Positions 1-8,712 of a stretch of DNA of 64,000 nucleotides are shown here, one piece after another. Position 1 is the stretch's first letter. Every line of letters starts with the position of its first letter. A program made the translations under genes and the position numbers. Origin of the DNA: JAGXTF01 sp044224315 (GTDB taxonomy: Bacteria > Bacteroidota > Bacteroidia > NS11-12g > UBA955). Where the stretch lies: assembly GCA_044224315.1 (NCBI GenBank), contig JBGAKR010000003.1, positions 124,001 through 188,000 on the forward strand, read 5' to 3'. The notes under the pieces are model-generated. The model did not search any database. It was given only the letters and a program-made list of their open reading frames with translations, and had not been told where the DNA came from.

Positions 1-1083
1 ACCATTATGGCCATTCTGGCTTCAAAAGATATTCCACATCCTGCCATTGAAGCCCTCTTTACCATTGACGAAGAAACTGGAATGACCGGAGCCTTGGGGC
101 TCAAAGGTGGTTTACTCGATGGTCGCATACTTTTAAACCTCGATACCGAAGATGATACCGAACTCACTATCGGCTGCGCAGGTGGAGTAGATGTTACAGC
201 TACCGGCAAATACAATACACATGCAGCCGACGGGCAGGGTTATAAAATTACCGTAAAAGGCCTCACCGGTGGACATAGCGGTATGGATATACATAAGGGC
301 AGGGGTAATGCCAATAAACTTATGAATCGTTTGCTAACCGCTGCTGCAGCGCGTTTTGACGCTGCCGTTGTGAGTATCGATGGTGGTAGTTTGCGCAATG
401 CTATCCCGCGCGAATCAGTGGCTGAAATTGTAATACCAGAGCACCATGAAGCAGAGTTTTTGCTATGGATGAATGAAATGCTGGGAATATATAAAGCTGA
501 ATACAGTACAACTGACCCCGACCTTACACTCACCTGCGAAGGCATAGAAACCAGTAAACAAGCCATGAATACCAATGTGCAACGCACTTTACTAGCCTCC
601 CTTTATGCTTGTCCAAATGGCATTTATCGCATGAGTCCGGATATTGAAGGACTTGTGCAAACCTCTAACAACCTGGCCAGGGTGCTTGTAAAAGACGGGC
701 AATACACCCTTATGTGTTTAACCCGCAGTGCGGTAGATACCGAAAAAATGGACCTGGCTGAGGCCATACGCCAAACTTTTGAACTCACAGGTGCCAGGGT
801 TGAGTTTGCGGGTTCTTATCCTGGTTGGACTCCGGCCCCGCATAGTGGAATTGTAACTTTGATGACCCGCTTGTTTAAAGAGAAATACAATGCCGAACCC
901 AATGTAAATGCCTGCCATGCAGGCCTGGAATGTGGAATTTTGGGCACCAATTACCCCGGTATGGAAATGATTTCTTTTGGCCCCAATATCCGTGGTGCGC
1001 ATAGCCCGGACGAATGTGTTCAGATTTCCTCCGTTCAAAAATTCTGGGATTTTACATTGGATGTATTAAAGGCAATACCTTAA
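1..1083 (+). CDS. pepD: Cytosol non-specific dipeptidase (PepD-like, M20 family), 3' part
   Basis: This is the C-terminal part of an M20-family aminoacyl-histidine dipeptidase, a zinc enzyme that hydrolyses dipeptides in the cytoplasm. The frame is open to the first base of the window, so the ATG at position 7 is almost certainly internal and the N-terminal metal-binding residues lie outside. Visible family motifs are FTIDEETGMTGA near the left end (with the catalytic base/metal-ligand Glu pair), NLDTEDDTEL soon after, GGHSGMDIHKGRGNA (the lid-domain region) and, near the C-terminus, CHAGLECGIL and SFGPNIRGAHSPDE (final metal-ligand His). The C-terminal length and motif spacing fit PepD. There is no partner gene downstream; the next gene starts about 100 bp later behind its own promoter. 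Confidence 0.9.
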   Translation, partial: TIMAILASKDIPHPAIEALFTIDEETGMTGALGLKGGLLDGRILLNLDTEDDTELTIGCAGGVDVTATGKYNTHAADGQGYKITVKGLTGGHSGMDIHKGRGNANKLMNRLLTAAAARFDAAVVSIDGGSLRNAIPRESVAEIVIPEHHEAEFLLWMNEMLGIYKAEYSTTDPDLTLTCEGIETSKQAMNTNVQRTLLASLYACPNGIYRMSPDIEGLVQTSNNLARVLVKDGQYTLMCLTRSAVDTEKMDLAEAIRQTFELTGARVEFAGSYPGWTPAPHSGIVTLMTRLFKEKYNAEPNVNACHAGLECGILGTNYPGMEMISFGPNIRGAHSPDECVQISSVQKFWDFTLDVLKAIP

Positions 1084-1142
1084 AATACAGTCTTTTAAGT
1101 TTCATAAATTTGCCTAAACCCTTAGGTTTTGAAAATCCGTTC

Positions 1143-1173
1143 TTGCAGTTTTAAATTGCACAGTATATTTTTG
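1143..1173 (+). promoter_or_regulatory. Bacteroidota-type promoter for the 1182 lipoprotein gene
   Basis: A TTG at 1143-1145, a 20-bp spacer and TATTTTTG at 1166-1173 match the Bacteroidota vegetative consensus TTG-N19-21-TAnnTTTG. The ATG at 1182 lies only 8 bp beyond the -7 box, so the transcript would have almost no leader. Confidence 0.7.
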
Positions 1174-1181
1174 AACAAAAT

Positions 1182-1736
1182 ATGAAGTCCAAAATACTGA
1201 TTCTTTCAACCACACTTTGCGCCGGATTAATAGCTATGAACAGCGGCTGCGCCAAGCTTAAAAGTAAACTGTTCCAAGCTTTTACTACCGGCTCTACCAG
1301 CGTAGATTTTACCATTCCGGTAATTTCCGACACCACCACCAAAACAGATTGGGGCACAGTAACCCAAAATGTTAACCTGGATTCCATTATTAAAAAGGAA
1401 ACTTCCAATGCCTTTAGCCTGAAGGATGTTAAATCGATTAAAATCAGCGAATTGAAAATGACCCTGAGCAATGCTGATGGGGGTAACAATTTCGCAAATT
1501 TTCAGCAAGGTTGGGCCAATTTTAATACCGATACCAAACCAACTCCAATAACCATCAATACAGGTTTAAACCCCGATGTTTATTCTGAGACTTGGATTTT
1601 GCCAACTGTTGCCGATGTGAATTTGAAGGATTATGTAAGTGCTACTAAGTTTAACTACATTATTTCTGCCAAAGCTCGCCGCGCTACCACCAAAGTACTG
1701 AATGCCAAACTGGCCATTAAATTCAGGGTTGAGTAA
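1182..1736 (+). CDS. Small secreted lipoprotein of unknown function
   Basis: This 184-residue protein has an N-terminal lipoprotein signal: a Lys-containing start, a hydrophobic stretch and a lipobox ending MNSGC at about residue 23. The rest is rich in Thr, Asn and Asp and looks like an extended beta-sheet protein with no catalytic motif I recognise. It is monocistronic: a consensus promoter sits just upstream (1143-1173) and a strong intrinsic terminator just downstream (1752-1784). A location on the outer membrane or periplasmic face is inferred from the lipobox only. Function unknown. Confidence 0.75.
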   Translation: MKSKILILSTTLCAGLIAMNSGCAKLKSKLFQAFTTGSTSVDFTIPVISDTTTKTDWGTVTQNVNLDSIIKKETSNAFSLKDVKSIKISELKMTLSNADGGNNFANFQQGWANFNTDTKPTPITINTGLNPDVYSETWILPTVADVNLKDYVSATKFNYIISAKARRATTKVLNAKLAIKFRVE

Positions 1737-1751
1737 GCCTCGAATGAATAC

Positions 1752-1784
1752 AAAAAAAGCCATCTCACAAGGATGGCTTTTTTT
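1752..1784 (+). terminator. Rho-independent terminator after the 1182 gene
   Basis: AGCCATC (ending at 1764) and GATGGCT (1772-1778) form a perfect stem around a 7-nt loop. The stem is flanked by A7 on the left and T7 on the right, so it could also stop transcription from the opposite strand. Confidence 0.85.
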
Positions 1785-1957
1785 ATTTTAATATTTTATT
1801 GGATACAATTAAATATGATTGAGCACCTTTGGGCAATGAGAAGGAGCCTTAGAGGTAATCTGCGGGCAACTCAAATGCAACTCAGCCTTCTTTTGACATT
1901 GTATGGAAGGGTGTTTGGTGTGAGAATGAACTAAAGTGAAATGCTTACAGGTAGGGG

Positions 1958-2665
1958 TTATTTGTCTGATATCATAATTTTATTAAAGCAGAAAACCTTT
2001 GCTTTTTTCATGGGTTCTTCAGATGGGGTGGTTCCTTTAGGAAGATCGGGGAGTACATAAAACTGCCCGGTAACGCGAATTTTTTGTTTGAATGGGTCAA
2101 ATGATTTTGGTACATCTAAACTATCATTGGCCGCTTCAATATAAATACAATGGCTTGCAAGGCCCGAATCCTGGTATTTTTTATAATTCTCGGAAGTAAT
2201 CCACGGCGCACAGGCACAGCCCCATACAATGTATTCAAGTACCAGGGTTTGAGTATTTCCATCCAGTTTATTAGCGGGGTTTGAAATGGTTTCGATTCTA
2301 TTTGGATGTGTAGTTGAATTTAACTCGGAATGCCTAACTTTTATAAATGCATTTTTTGCAAATAATATACTTGTTGCCATTAATGTAATACTTGCTGCAC
2401 TTGTAATTGTGCCCCATTTATATTTAAATTTAGAATCTAATACATATCTATAAATAGTGAAATTTATTAACCAAATAGGAATAATTAATAGTGCAAGTAT
2501 AACAAGAAATTCTATGCTAATACGGGTTGCAAACGCCAGCTCATGGGCTAAGTATAGGTCTTTAACATTTATAAAAAAACCCAACAAACAAAAATAGCTG
2601 AACAGTATAATTGTACCCGAATTTATAATGATTAATAATGCTATTCCCAGGTATTTTTTCTGCAT
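1958..2665 (-). CDS. Unknown membrane protein with C-terminal extracytoplasmic domain
   Basis: The protein has 235 residues and starts at ATG (MQKKYLG). Three hydrophobic segments occupy roughly residues 5-30, 50-72 and 85-105. A soluble tail of about 125 residues follows, containing a Cys-rich WGCACAPWI motif near residue 150 and a later KIRVTGQFYVLPDLPKG stretch. The tail resembles small exported lipoproteins of Bacteroidota that carry a similar WGCxCxPW motif, but I cannot name a family. It stands alone between the terminator region of the upstream lipoprotein gene and the 3' end of the VWA operon. About 220 bp of non-coding DNA (1737-1957) to its left holds only the terminator. Confidence 0.65.
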   Translation of the reverse strand: MQKKYLGIALLIIINSGTIILFSYFCLLGFFINVKDLYLAHELAFATRISIEFLVILALLIIPIWLINFTIYRYVLDSKFKYKWGTITSAASITLMATSILFAKNAFIKVRHSELNSTTHPNRIETISNPANKLDGNTQTLVLEYIVWGCACAPWITSENYKKYQDSGLASHCIYIEAANDSLDVPKSFDPFKQKIRVTGQFYVLPDLPKGTTPSEEPMKKAKVFCFNKIMISDK

Positions 2666-2743
2666 ATATTTAAGTGTTAAATAATTTTGAAATTTACTAT
2701 TAAAAGTGCAGAATTATTCTCATCAATAATATATATTAATGGC

Positions 2744-3874
2744 TTACCCTGTTTTTATTTCATGGTTACCCGACCATTGTTTAATATCGCCATTGCTCAG
2801 GGCTGTGGCCATCAGATCGGGGAACAAATCCGGGGTGCAGGCAAAGGATGGAATGCCCAACGCAGCTAAATAGGCTGCATTTTGGTGATCATATCCCGGA
2901 GCTCCATCATCGTCTAAGGCCAATAGGGTTATTACTTGCACGCCACTTAATGCAATCTGCCGAATTGTTTTTTTCATTTCTTCCTCATTGCCTCCTTCGT
3001 ATAAATCGGTAATTAGTACTAAGGTTGTATCGGCTGGTTTGGTTATAATCTGTTTGCAGTATTGCAAAGCCTTGTTAATGTCTGTCCCTCCTCCCAATTG
3101 CACGCCAAAGAGCAAATCCACCGGATCGGTGAGCTCTTCGGTAAGGTCTGCCACAGCAGTATCGAAAACTACCATTCGCGTATCCAAAGCCGGTATAGAA
3201 GCCAATACCGCCCCAAATATACCCGAGTATACAACCGATGCTCCCATAGAACCACTTTGATCAATACAAAGCACCACGTTTTTTACTGCCTTGCGTTTGC
3301 GGCCAAATCCAAACAGAGTTTCAGGAATTACCGTTTTATATTCCTCCTGATAATGTTTCAGATTTTTGCGAATGGTTATGTTCCAATCGATTTCATTGTG
3401 CTTGGGTCTGCGGTTGCGCAAGGCCCGATTTAAACTGCCGGTTACCGCCTGGGTAGTTGGGCCACTGAGTTTAGCCATCAATTCATCTACTACTTTTTTT
3501 ACCACCTGCCGGGCGGTATCCTTAGTTTTGTCTGGAATCAGGCGTCCTAAAGACATCAGATTTGCCACCAAATTCACATCTGGTACTACTGCTTCCAACA
3601 GTTCAGGTTCGGTAAGCATAGATTGCAGGTTCAGCCGGTGCAATGCATCTTCCTGCATGATTTTTACCACAGAGCTGGGAAAATACTCGCGGATATCACT
3701 AAGCCAGCGGCTTACATTGGGCGAAGAAGGCCCCAGTCCGCCTCTGCGATCGTGGTTATACAGGGCTGACAATGTGTTGTCTGCCGCTTGTTGTTGCGCA
3801 GATAAACATGCACCAAAAGCCTCCGCACTATCGGGACCTAAAATCAGGCGCCATTTTTCCTGTTCATTCATCAT
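2744..3874 (-). CDS. VWA-domain protein of the MoxR/SWIM operon (YehP-like)
   Basis: The protein has 376 residues. About 195 residues of helical N-terminal sequence precede a von Willebrand factor A domain. The metal-ion-dependent adhesion site is intact: D205-x-S207-x-S209 (CIDQSGSM), T264 (GGGTDI) and D290 (LITDLYEGG). VWA proteins of this type pair with MoxR AAA+ ATPases in chaperone or remodelling complexes, and the ATPase is encoded two genes upstream. This is the last gene of the five-gene operon; its ATG overlaps the end of the preceding DUF5682-like gene by 11 bp, which implies translational coupling. It is cytoplasmic, with no signal or membrane segment. By overall arrangement it matches YehP of the E. 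coli yehLMPQ locus. The molecular target is unknown. Confidence 0.85.
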   Translation of the reverse strand: MMNEQEKWRLILGPDSAEAFGACLSAQQQAADNTLSALYNHDRRGGLGPSSPNVSRWLSDIREYFPSSVVKIMQEDALHRLNLQSMLTEPELLEAVVPDVNLVANLMSLGRLIPDKTKDTARQVVKKVVDELMAKLSGPTTQAVTGSLNRALRNRRPKHNEIDWNITIRKNLKHYQEEYKTVIPETLFGFGRKRKAVKNVVLCIDQSGSMGASVVYSGIFGAVLASIPALDTRMVVFDTAVADLTEELTDPVDLLFGVQLGGGTDINKALQYCKQIITKPADTTLVLITDLYEGGNEEEMKKTIRQIALSGVQVITLLALDDDGAPGYDHQNAAYLAALGIPSFACTPDLFPDLMATALSNGDIKQWSGNHEIKTG

Positions 3875-6131
3875 TTTTATTTAATCCCAATAGTTTTTCA
3901 ATTAATGCTACAGGTTTCACTGCATTTATTGCATTTATTTCCTGCTCAAACTCCTGTATTTGCTGACCGTTATTCGCTGAATTTCCTTTTAATACCAGCC
4001 TGGCTATTTTTTGTTTTTCGGCCGGTAAATAACTGCTGAAGGTGCGTCTTAAAATTGGCAAAATAGCCATAAAATCTTCTTCCGATAGGGTATCTACCCA
4101 ATCGTAAATAATGCCCCAAATTACCGTATCTAAAATTAAAATAGTGGCGGATTGTTGTAAAAAACCCTCCAGCCAATCTGCCGAATGGGCCTTTTCTGTA
4201 CCTGCTGAAAGTGCTTTGCTGAAAGCGCGTGCTGTTGTTTCAGTAGCCACATATTTTTGTTGGTATAATAATTTATTTACCGCACCTCCAATAAATGGCG
4301 CGCTATGCTCATTTTGTTGTATGCGGTTGAGAGTACTTAGCCAATCATGGGTAATTTCAGTTTGATTCAATACCCCCAAGGTTTTATTCATTTCCAGTAT
4401 TTGTGACGCCAAAATGCGGGCAGCTTCCTCATCAATATTGCAACAGGCTGGGGGCAAACCTGCAACAACGCGGTAAAAAATGCTGTAAAAAATGCGTTCA
4501 GTGCTTTCTTTATCCGTTTTGCGCACATTTCCATAGCGGATAATTTCAGCCAGCGGAAGGGCTGCATTCAGCAATTTGGGAATATCCCCCGTACTGGCTG
4601 CCAGCTGGTCGAGCTTTTGCAGCAATGCCCCAGTGGCAGATTGGAGTTCGGCCAATATAGATTGATTGAGCCACTGGGTAATGGACTCTATATCTGTGCA
4701 GCTTTCAGCCTGCTCGGCCAGGTATTGGTTGGCGGCCATTTGTACAGTGTTGCCACGGGCACTTTTGTCTACCAAACCAATCATCATTTCAGGTTCCCAT
4801 CTCAGGTTCCAGGCTTCTTTAAAAGTGCCTTTGCCGCTGGCTGTGGTTGTTTGCCCCCAAGTAACCCCCAAAATGTTTAATCTATGCAGAAAAATGCTTT
4901 TTTTAAGATCGTTTTCGCTGCGCAAATCCAGGGTAATACTTTGGGTAACATCACTAATTTTTAAACGCAATTTTTTATGCTGCTGTTCAAAATCTTTTTG
5001 CAATGGCGATTGGGGTGCATCCTCGGGGATGGCGCCAACTGCATGTCCAACAATCAACTCATCATTGAGTAAAACCAGGGGTTCGGAATCTCCCATACAC
5101 ATTACGGCCTGGGTTGATTCTGTAAATTCTGCCAAACCAGGGGTTTTAAGGCCTCTTAATTGGGAAAGTGAGGCTGATAAGCGCAGGGCTTCAATTACAT
5201 GGGCCGATGAAATGTCTTTTTGATTTTCTCTGAAAACGCGGGCAGTCCGACTTAGCCAGCGGCTTCCGTCGTCTTGCGGAAACTGCCAAACATGGTTGTA
5301 CCAACCTGGTGATTCTATTCCAGCACCATAACCACTTTGCATAGTAAGTCGGGCATTGGTCCATGGAATCCAGGTACATTCGGTTTTTACCTTTTCGGTT
5401 TTTTTGATTTTTTCAAGATCGGCTTTGGCAGGTGGAAATGTTTCCAGAGCGGGTAAATGCCAGGCGCCGCATACAACCGCTATCTTTTGGTACATCTCAT
5501 TCTCTGCCTTGCGAATTTGTTGGCGCATAAAGGCTTCACGAAGTTCCAATTCCACATCATCGGGGCGACTTTTTTCTGCCCTAAGTTCACGGATGGCTTC
5601 GCGCAACATAAGAAACACAGATTCAGGATCATCCTCACTCAACTCGAAATGTTGTTCCCACCATTCTTCAGGGTCGCGGTATCCGGCAATTTCAGCCAAA
5701 TCGGCAAATGGGCTTTGTCGATAAATAAAATCGGGTTCGGTTTGCATGCTCGATTCTAGGGAGCCAAAATCCGGCGGGGGTGTTTCTTCAGGATTGACTG
5801 ACTGTGCTGCCATTCTGGCCAGACTGCATGCCACGGGCATATCCATAAACCGCACCGGAATTTGTTGTTTTATTCCATACAATATGGCCTGCCATTCGGG
5901 TGAGTATTGGGCAAAAGGGTAAAATACCGCTTGTTGCGGGTTATCGGGCACATACGCCAGTATGGCAACCGGAGGTTTCATTTCTGCCGAGGTAGCCCAT
6001 TTCAACAAAGCATCGGCTTCAGGGGGGCCCTCAATCAGCAGAATATCGGGCTGCAACGCTTTCAGCGCTTTTTGCAGATGGCGTGCCGAGCCGGGGCCAT
6101 GGTGCCTGATTCCATATAAATGAACTGACAT
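3864..6131 (-). CDS. DUF5682-like protein with TraB/TIKI-like N-terminal head (YehM-like)
   Basis: This is a large 755-residue cytoplasmic protein. Its first ~230 residues carry motifs reminiscent of the TraB/PrgY-TIKI-EreA fold: GIRHHGPGSARH at residues 7-18, PDILLIEGPPEA at 28-39, an REAFMRQQI helix near 198-206, and GAWHLPA at 222-228. TraB-like proteins have a GTxH motif near the start, an acidic residue in a vEL/IEG strand, an Arg helix and a GxxH motif in the same order. The remaining ~500 residues are mainly helical and unassigned. Length and context match E. coli YehM (about 760 residues, from memory). The gene is fourth in the operon; 12 bp separate it from the MoxR gene and its 3' end overlaps the VWA gene. 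The TIKI-like assignment is my inference. Confidence 0.8.
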   Translation of the reverse strand: MSVHLYGIRHHGPGSARHLQKALKALQPDILLIEGPPEADALLKWATSAEMKPPVAILAYVPDNPQQAVFYPFAQYSPEWQAILYGIKQQIPVRFMDMPVACSLARMAAQSVNPEETPPPDFGSLESSMQTEPDFIYRQSPFADLAEIAGYRDPEEWWEQHFELSEDDPESVFLMLREAIRELRAEKSRPDDVELELREAFMRQQIRKAENEMYQKIAVVCGAWHLPALETFPPAKADLEKIKKTEKVKTECTWIPWTNARLTMQSGYGAGIESPGWYNHVWQFPQDDGSRWLSRTARVFRENQKDISSAHVIEALRLSASLSQLRGLKTPGLAEFTESTQAVMCMGDSEPLVLLNDELIVGHAVGAIPEDAPQSPLQKDFEQQHKKLRLKISDVTQSITLDLRSENDLKKSIFLHRLNILGVTWGQTTTASGKGTFKEAWNLRWEPEMMIGLVDKSARGNTVQMAANQYLAEQAESCTDIESITQWLNQSILAELQSATGALLQKLDQLAASTGDIPKLLNAALPLAEIIRYGNVRKTDKESTERIFYSIFYRVVAGLPPACCNIDEEAARILASQILEMNKTLGVLNQTEITHDWLSTLNRIQQNEHSAPFIGGAVNKLLYQQKYVATETTARAFSKALSAGTEKAHSADWLEGFLQQSATILILDTVIWGIIYDWVDTLSEEDFMAILPILRRTFSSYLPAEKQKIARLVLKGNSANNGQQIQEFEQEINAINAVKPVALIEKLLGLNKNDE

Positions 6132-6143
6132 GCGCTGATAAAC

Positions 6144-7226
6144 TTAGAGCAACTCTCGGCAGGCGCGGTAAATGTCTTTCCAGCCATCACGCTGTTTCAG
6201 CACTGTTTCCATGTATTCCTGCATCACCACTTTATCCTGTACAGGGTCTTTTACAATGGCACCAATAATACCACTGGCCAGGTCATCCGGGCTGATTTTA
6301 CCGTCGCCAAAATGATAGGAAAGTGATATTCCACTGTTCATTACCGAAATGGCTTCAGCCGTGCTAAGAGTACCAGATGGCGATTTGAGTTTGGTTTTGC
6401 CATCGGCACTTACACCGTTTCTCAGCTCTCTGAAAATGGTTACCACCCTCAAAATTTCTTCGCTAATTGAATTAAGCTTGGGCAAACCGCTTTGTTTGTT
6501 ATAGCTTTCAACCCTTTGTTGCACAATGCTCATTTCCTCTTCCTGGCTGGCGGGCACGGGCAGAATTACTGTGTTGAAACGGCGTTTTAATGCACTTGAG
6601 AGTTCGTTTACCCCTTTATCTCGGTTATTTGCCGTGGCAATAATATTAAAGCCGCGTATGGCGTGTACCGAACTATTTATTTCCGGCACCGGAATCATTT
6701 TTTCAGACAGGATGGTAATAAGCGAATCCTGCACATCCGAAGTAACCCTCGTTAATTCTTCAATCCGGGCAATTTTGCCTTCTTTCATGGCCTGCATAAT
6801 TGGAGTTTCAACAATGGCTTCTGGCACCGGTCCTTTCGACAACAGCATGGCATAATTCCATCCATAACGTATGGCCTCTTCGCCAATACCTGCAGTTCCC
6901 TGCACTACACGCGTTGAATCGCCTGAAATGGCAGCTGCCAAATGCTCCGATACCCAGGATTTTGCAGTACCAGGCAATCCATACAGCAGCAAAGCACGGT
7001 CGGTAGTGAGTGTTGCCACAGCAATTTCCATTAAACGTGGATTGCCGATGTATTTAGGACTGACTTCAAATCCGTTTTCAAGCTTTCCACCCATCAGATA
7101 TTTAACCACCGCACGTGGCGATAGATTCCAACTTTCGGGGCGTTGGTCTTTGTCGGTTTTCGACAGTTCATGCAGTTCTTCTTTAAACTGAGATTCGGCA
7201 GATTTGCGTAAAGTATTTGCAGACAT
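6144..7226 (-). CDS. MoxR-family AAA+ ATPase (YehL-like)
   Basis: This AAA+ ATPase is 360 residues long from the chosen ATG (MSANTLRK). An upstream in-frame TTG at 7253 would add nine residues but overlaps the preceding gene's stop, so ATG is preferred. Walker A is GLPGTAKS at residues 83-90. Sensor 1 is IIATANNRD and the arginine-finger region is ALKRRFN. The Walker B strand reads ARIEELTR, with Glu in place of the usual Asp before the catalytic Glu. MoxR ATPases drive remodelling together with VWA-domain partners; the partner here is the gene at 2744. It is the third gene of the operon, between the DUF5691-like and DUF5682-like genes. Equivalent to YehL of E. coli by domain and neighbourhood. 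Confidence 0.9.
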   Translation of the reverse strand: MSANTLRKSAESQFKEELHELSKTDKDQRPESWNLSPRAVVKYLMGGKLENGFEVSPKYIGNPRLMEIAVATLTTDRALLLYGLPGTAKSWVSEHLAAAISGDSTRVVQGTAGIGEEAIRYGWNYAMLLSKGPVPEAIVETPIMQAMKEGKIARIEELTRVTSDVQDSLITILSEKMIPVPEINSSVHAIRGFNIIATANNRDKGVNELSSALKRRFNTVILPVPASQEEEMSIVQQRVESYNKQSGLPKLNSISEEILRVVTIFRELRNGVSADGKTKLKSPSGTLSTAEAISVMNSGISLSYHFGDGKISPDDLASGIIGAIVKDPVQDKVVMQEYMETVLKQRDGWKDIYRACRELL

Positions 7227-7245
7227 AGATGCGTATTTTATTATT

Positions 7246-8712
7246 TTAAACAAGTAATTTTAATTGTAAACTATGGAGAATGTGTTCCAATTGTTTGATA
7301 GTGTTGGATTGTTGATTTACAGCACGGGTTAATGCATTTTCAAGCTTGGGTAAACTGTTTGGATGCAGAAAATATCCCATTTTTTTTGCTGTATTTTCGT
7401 AATATAATGGCTCATTTTCTAAAATATTTATTATGGCATCGCTGGTTTGCATTGAAAATGTATAAAATCCTGTTTTTGCCAGCAGGCTGCCTAATTCAAT
7501 TAGTATATTTCGCTTAAATTCAAGTGAATTTTGTGATAGTAATTGAGGTAAAATTTGGATTAAGTCTTTTTCATTTAACGACTGAATTAGAAAAGCAGTT
7601 TCGGTTTGCAACAGCATTTCATTTACCAAAGTAGGTTGTGCATTGTCCATTGCTGCGCGGTGCAATAAATTACTCCAGTAATCACTTTTATTGGATTGTA
7701 TTAATAATGTTACCATCTCGGCAGTTTCCAGATTCAATTGTTGAATAAGGCTATTCCAGGGTATTTTTGACATAGCCTGAATAAATTGAAACTGAGCATC
7801 GCTAACCGATTTATCAGGTGATAACTCTGCAATGCCCATGCTGCGCAATGTTTCGGCATTTTTGCATGGGGTAAATACTAGCGTTTTTTTCTTTTTTACC
7901 AGCAGTATACGTTCTTCATTTACCGATACCAATTCACCCAACAGTTGCAGCAAAGCGTGGTACTGAGTAGTACCCGGTGTTTGTTGCAGTATAGCTAGTG
8001 CTCTTTCACTTACCTTTTTACTTTTTTGGGCAAGTTGGGCTTCTAAAAATTCAATTTCTTCCGGGTATGTTCTATTGGCCAGCAAAGACAACAATTCGGT
8101 TTTTTTATCCGCATTTTCTGCTTTAAATGCAGATGTAAACAGGGTAAAAAATTCAGTTTGGTTATCAGTCTGCAGATGGGATAAATAGGTGAGACGGTCT
8201 TCAAATTCAGCTGTTTCAAAATCAAATTCCTTATCCGTTTTATTGGGCAAATGGGTTTCCAGTCCACTTGTATAGGGAGCCAACCATAGGAGGGTTTTGC
8301 CACAAACCTGTAAATAGAAAGCGGATTTTTTGGGTGTTTGTAATGCCAATTGAATAAAATCTGGAACCAGGGAAGTTGGTATTACACGCTGGCTTTGATG
8401 CAGGTTTTGAATTAAATAATCAATAAATAAATGGTCATTATCAGCCAAAGCCCTTATCAATGCTGATTCGCAGTTTTCTGAGATATAAACTTCATTTTCT
8501 GCCTCTAATGGAGTTAAATGCAGGTCGCTATGGCCCAGGGTAAATCCACTTTGACGCATGATAAACCAGGCTGCGGTTTGCTTTAAAAAATTATCTTCTT
8601 TATCGGTGGCTGATGCAGTGATTTTTTTAGGTAAATCGGTGATTGAACTCACAAATTGGGGCACATACTGGTCGGTTCCTAACAGCGCGGCTTTTAATAA
8701 ATCTTCTGTCAT
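7246..8712 (-). CDS. DUF5691-like helical-repeat protein
   Basis: The protein has 488 residues and starts MTEDLLKAALLGTDQYVP, the typical opening of the DUF5691 family (as recalled). The sequence is rich in Leu, Gln and Glu and consists of repeated amphipathic helices, for example LLSLLANRTYPEEIEFLEAQL. This suggests an alpha-solenoid of the HEAT/TPR type and therefore a scaffold or binding role. No catalytic motif is visible. Its ATG overlaps the stop of the SWIM gene by 4 bp (ATGA), and the MoxR ATPase gene follows about 20 bp later, so it is co-expressed with the operon. The family accompanies SWIM and MoxR/VWA genes in many bacteria; its own activity is unknown. Confidence 0.75.
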   Translation of the reverse strand: MTEDLLKAALLGTDQYVPQFVSSITDLPKKITASATDKEDNFLKQTAAWFIMRQSGFTLGHSDLHLTPLEAENEVYISENCESALIRALADNDHLFIDYLIQNLHQSQRVIPTSLVPDFIQLALQTPKKSAFYLQVCGKTLLWLAPYTSGLETHLPNKTDKEFDFETAEFEDRLTYLSHLQTDNQTEFFTLFTSAFKAENADKKTELLSLLANRTYPEEIEFLEAQLAQKSKKVSERALAILQQTPGTTQYHALLQLLGELVSVNEERILLVKKKKTLVFTPCKNAETLRSMGIAELSPDKSVSDAQFQFIQAMSKIPWNSLIQQLNLETAEMVTLLIQSNKSDYWSNLLHRAAMDNAQPTLVNEMLLQTETAFLIQSLNEKDLIQILPQLLSQNSLEFKRNILIELGSLLAKTGFYTFSMQTSDAIINILENEPLYYENTAKKMGYFLHPNSLPKLENALTRAVNQQSNTIKQLEHILHSLQLKLLV

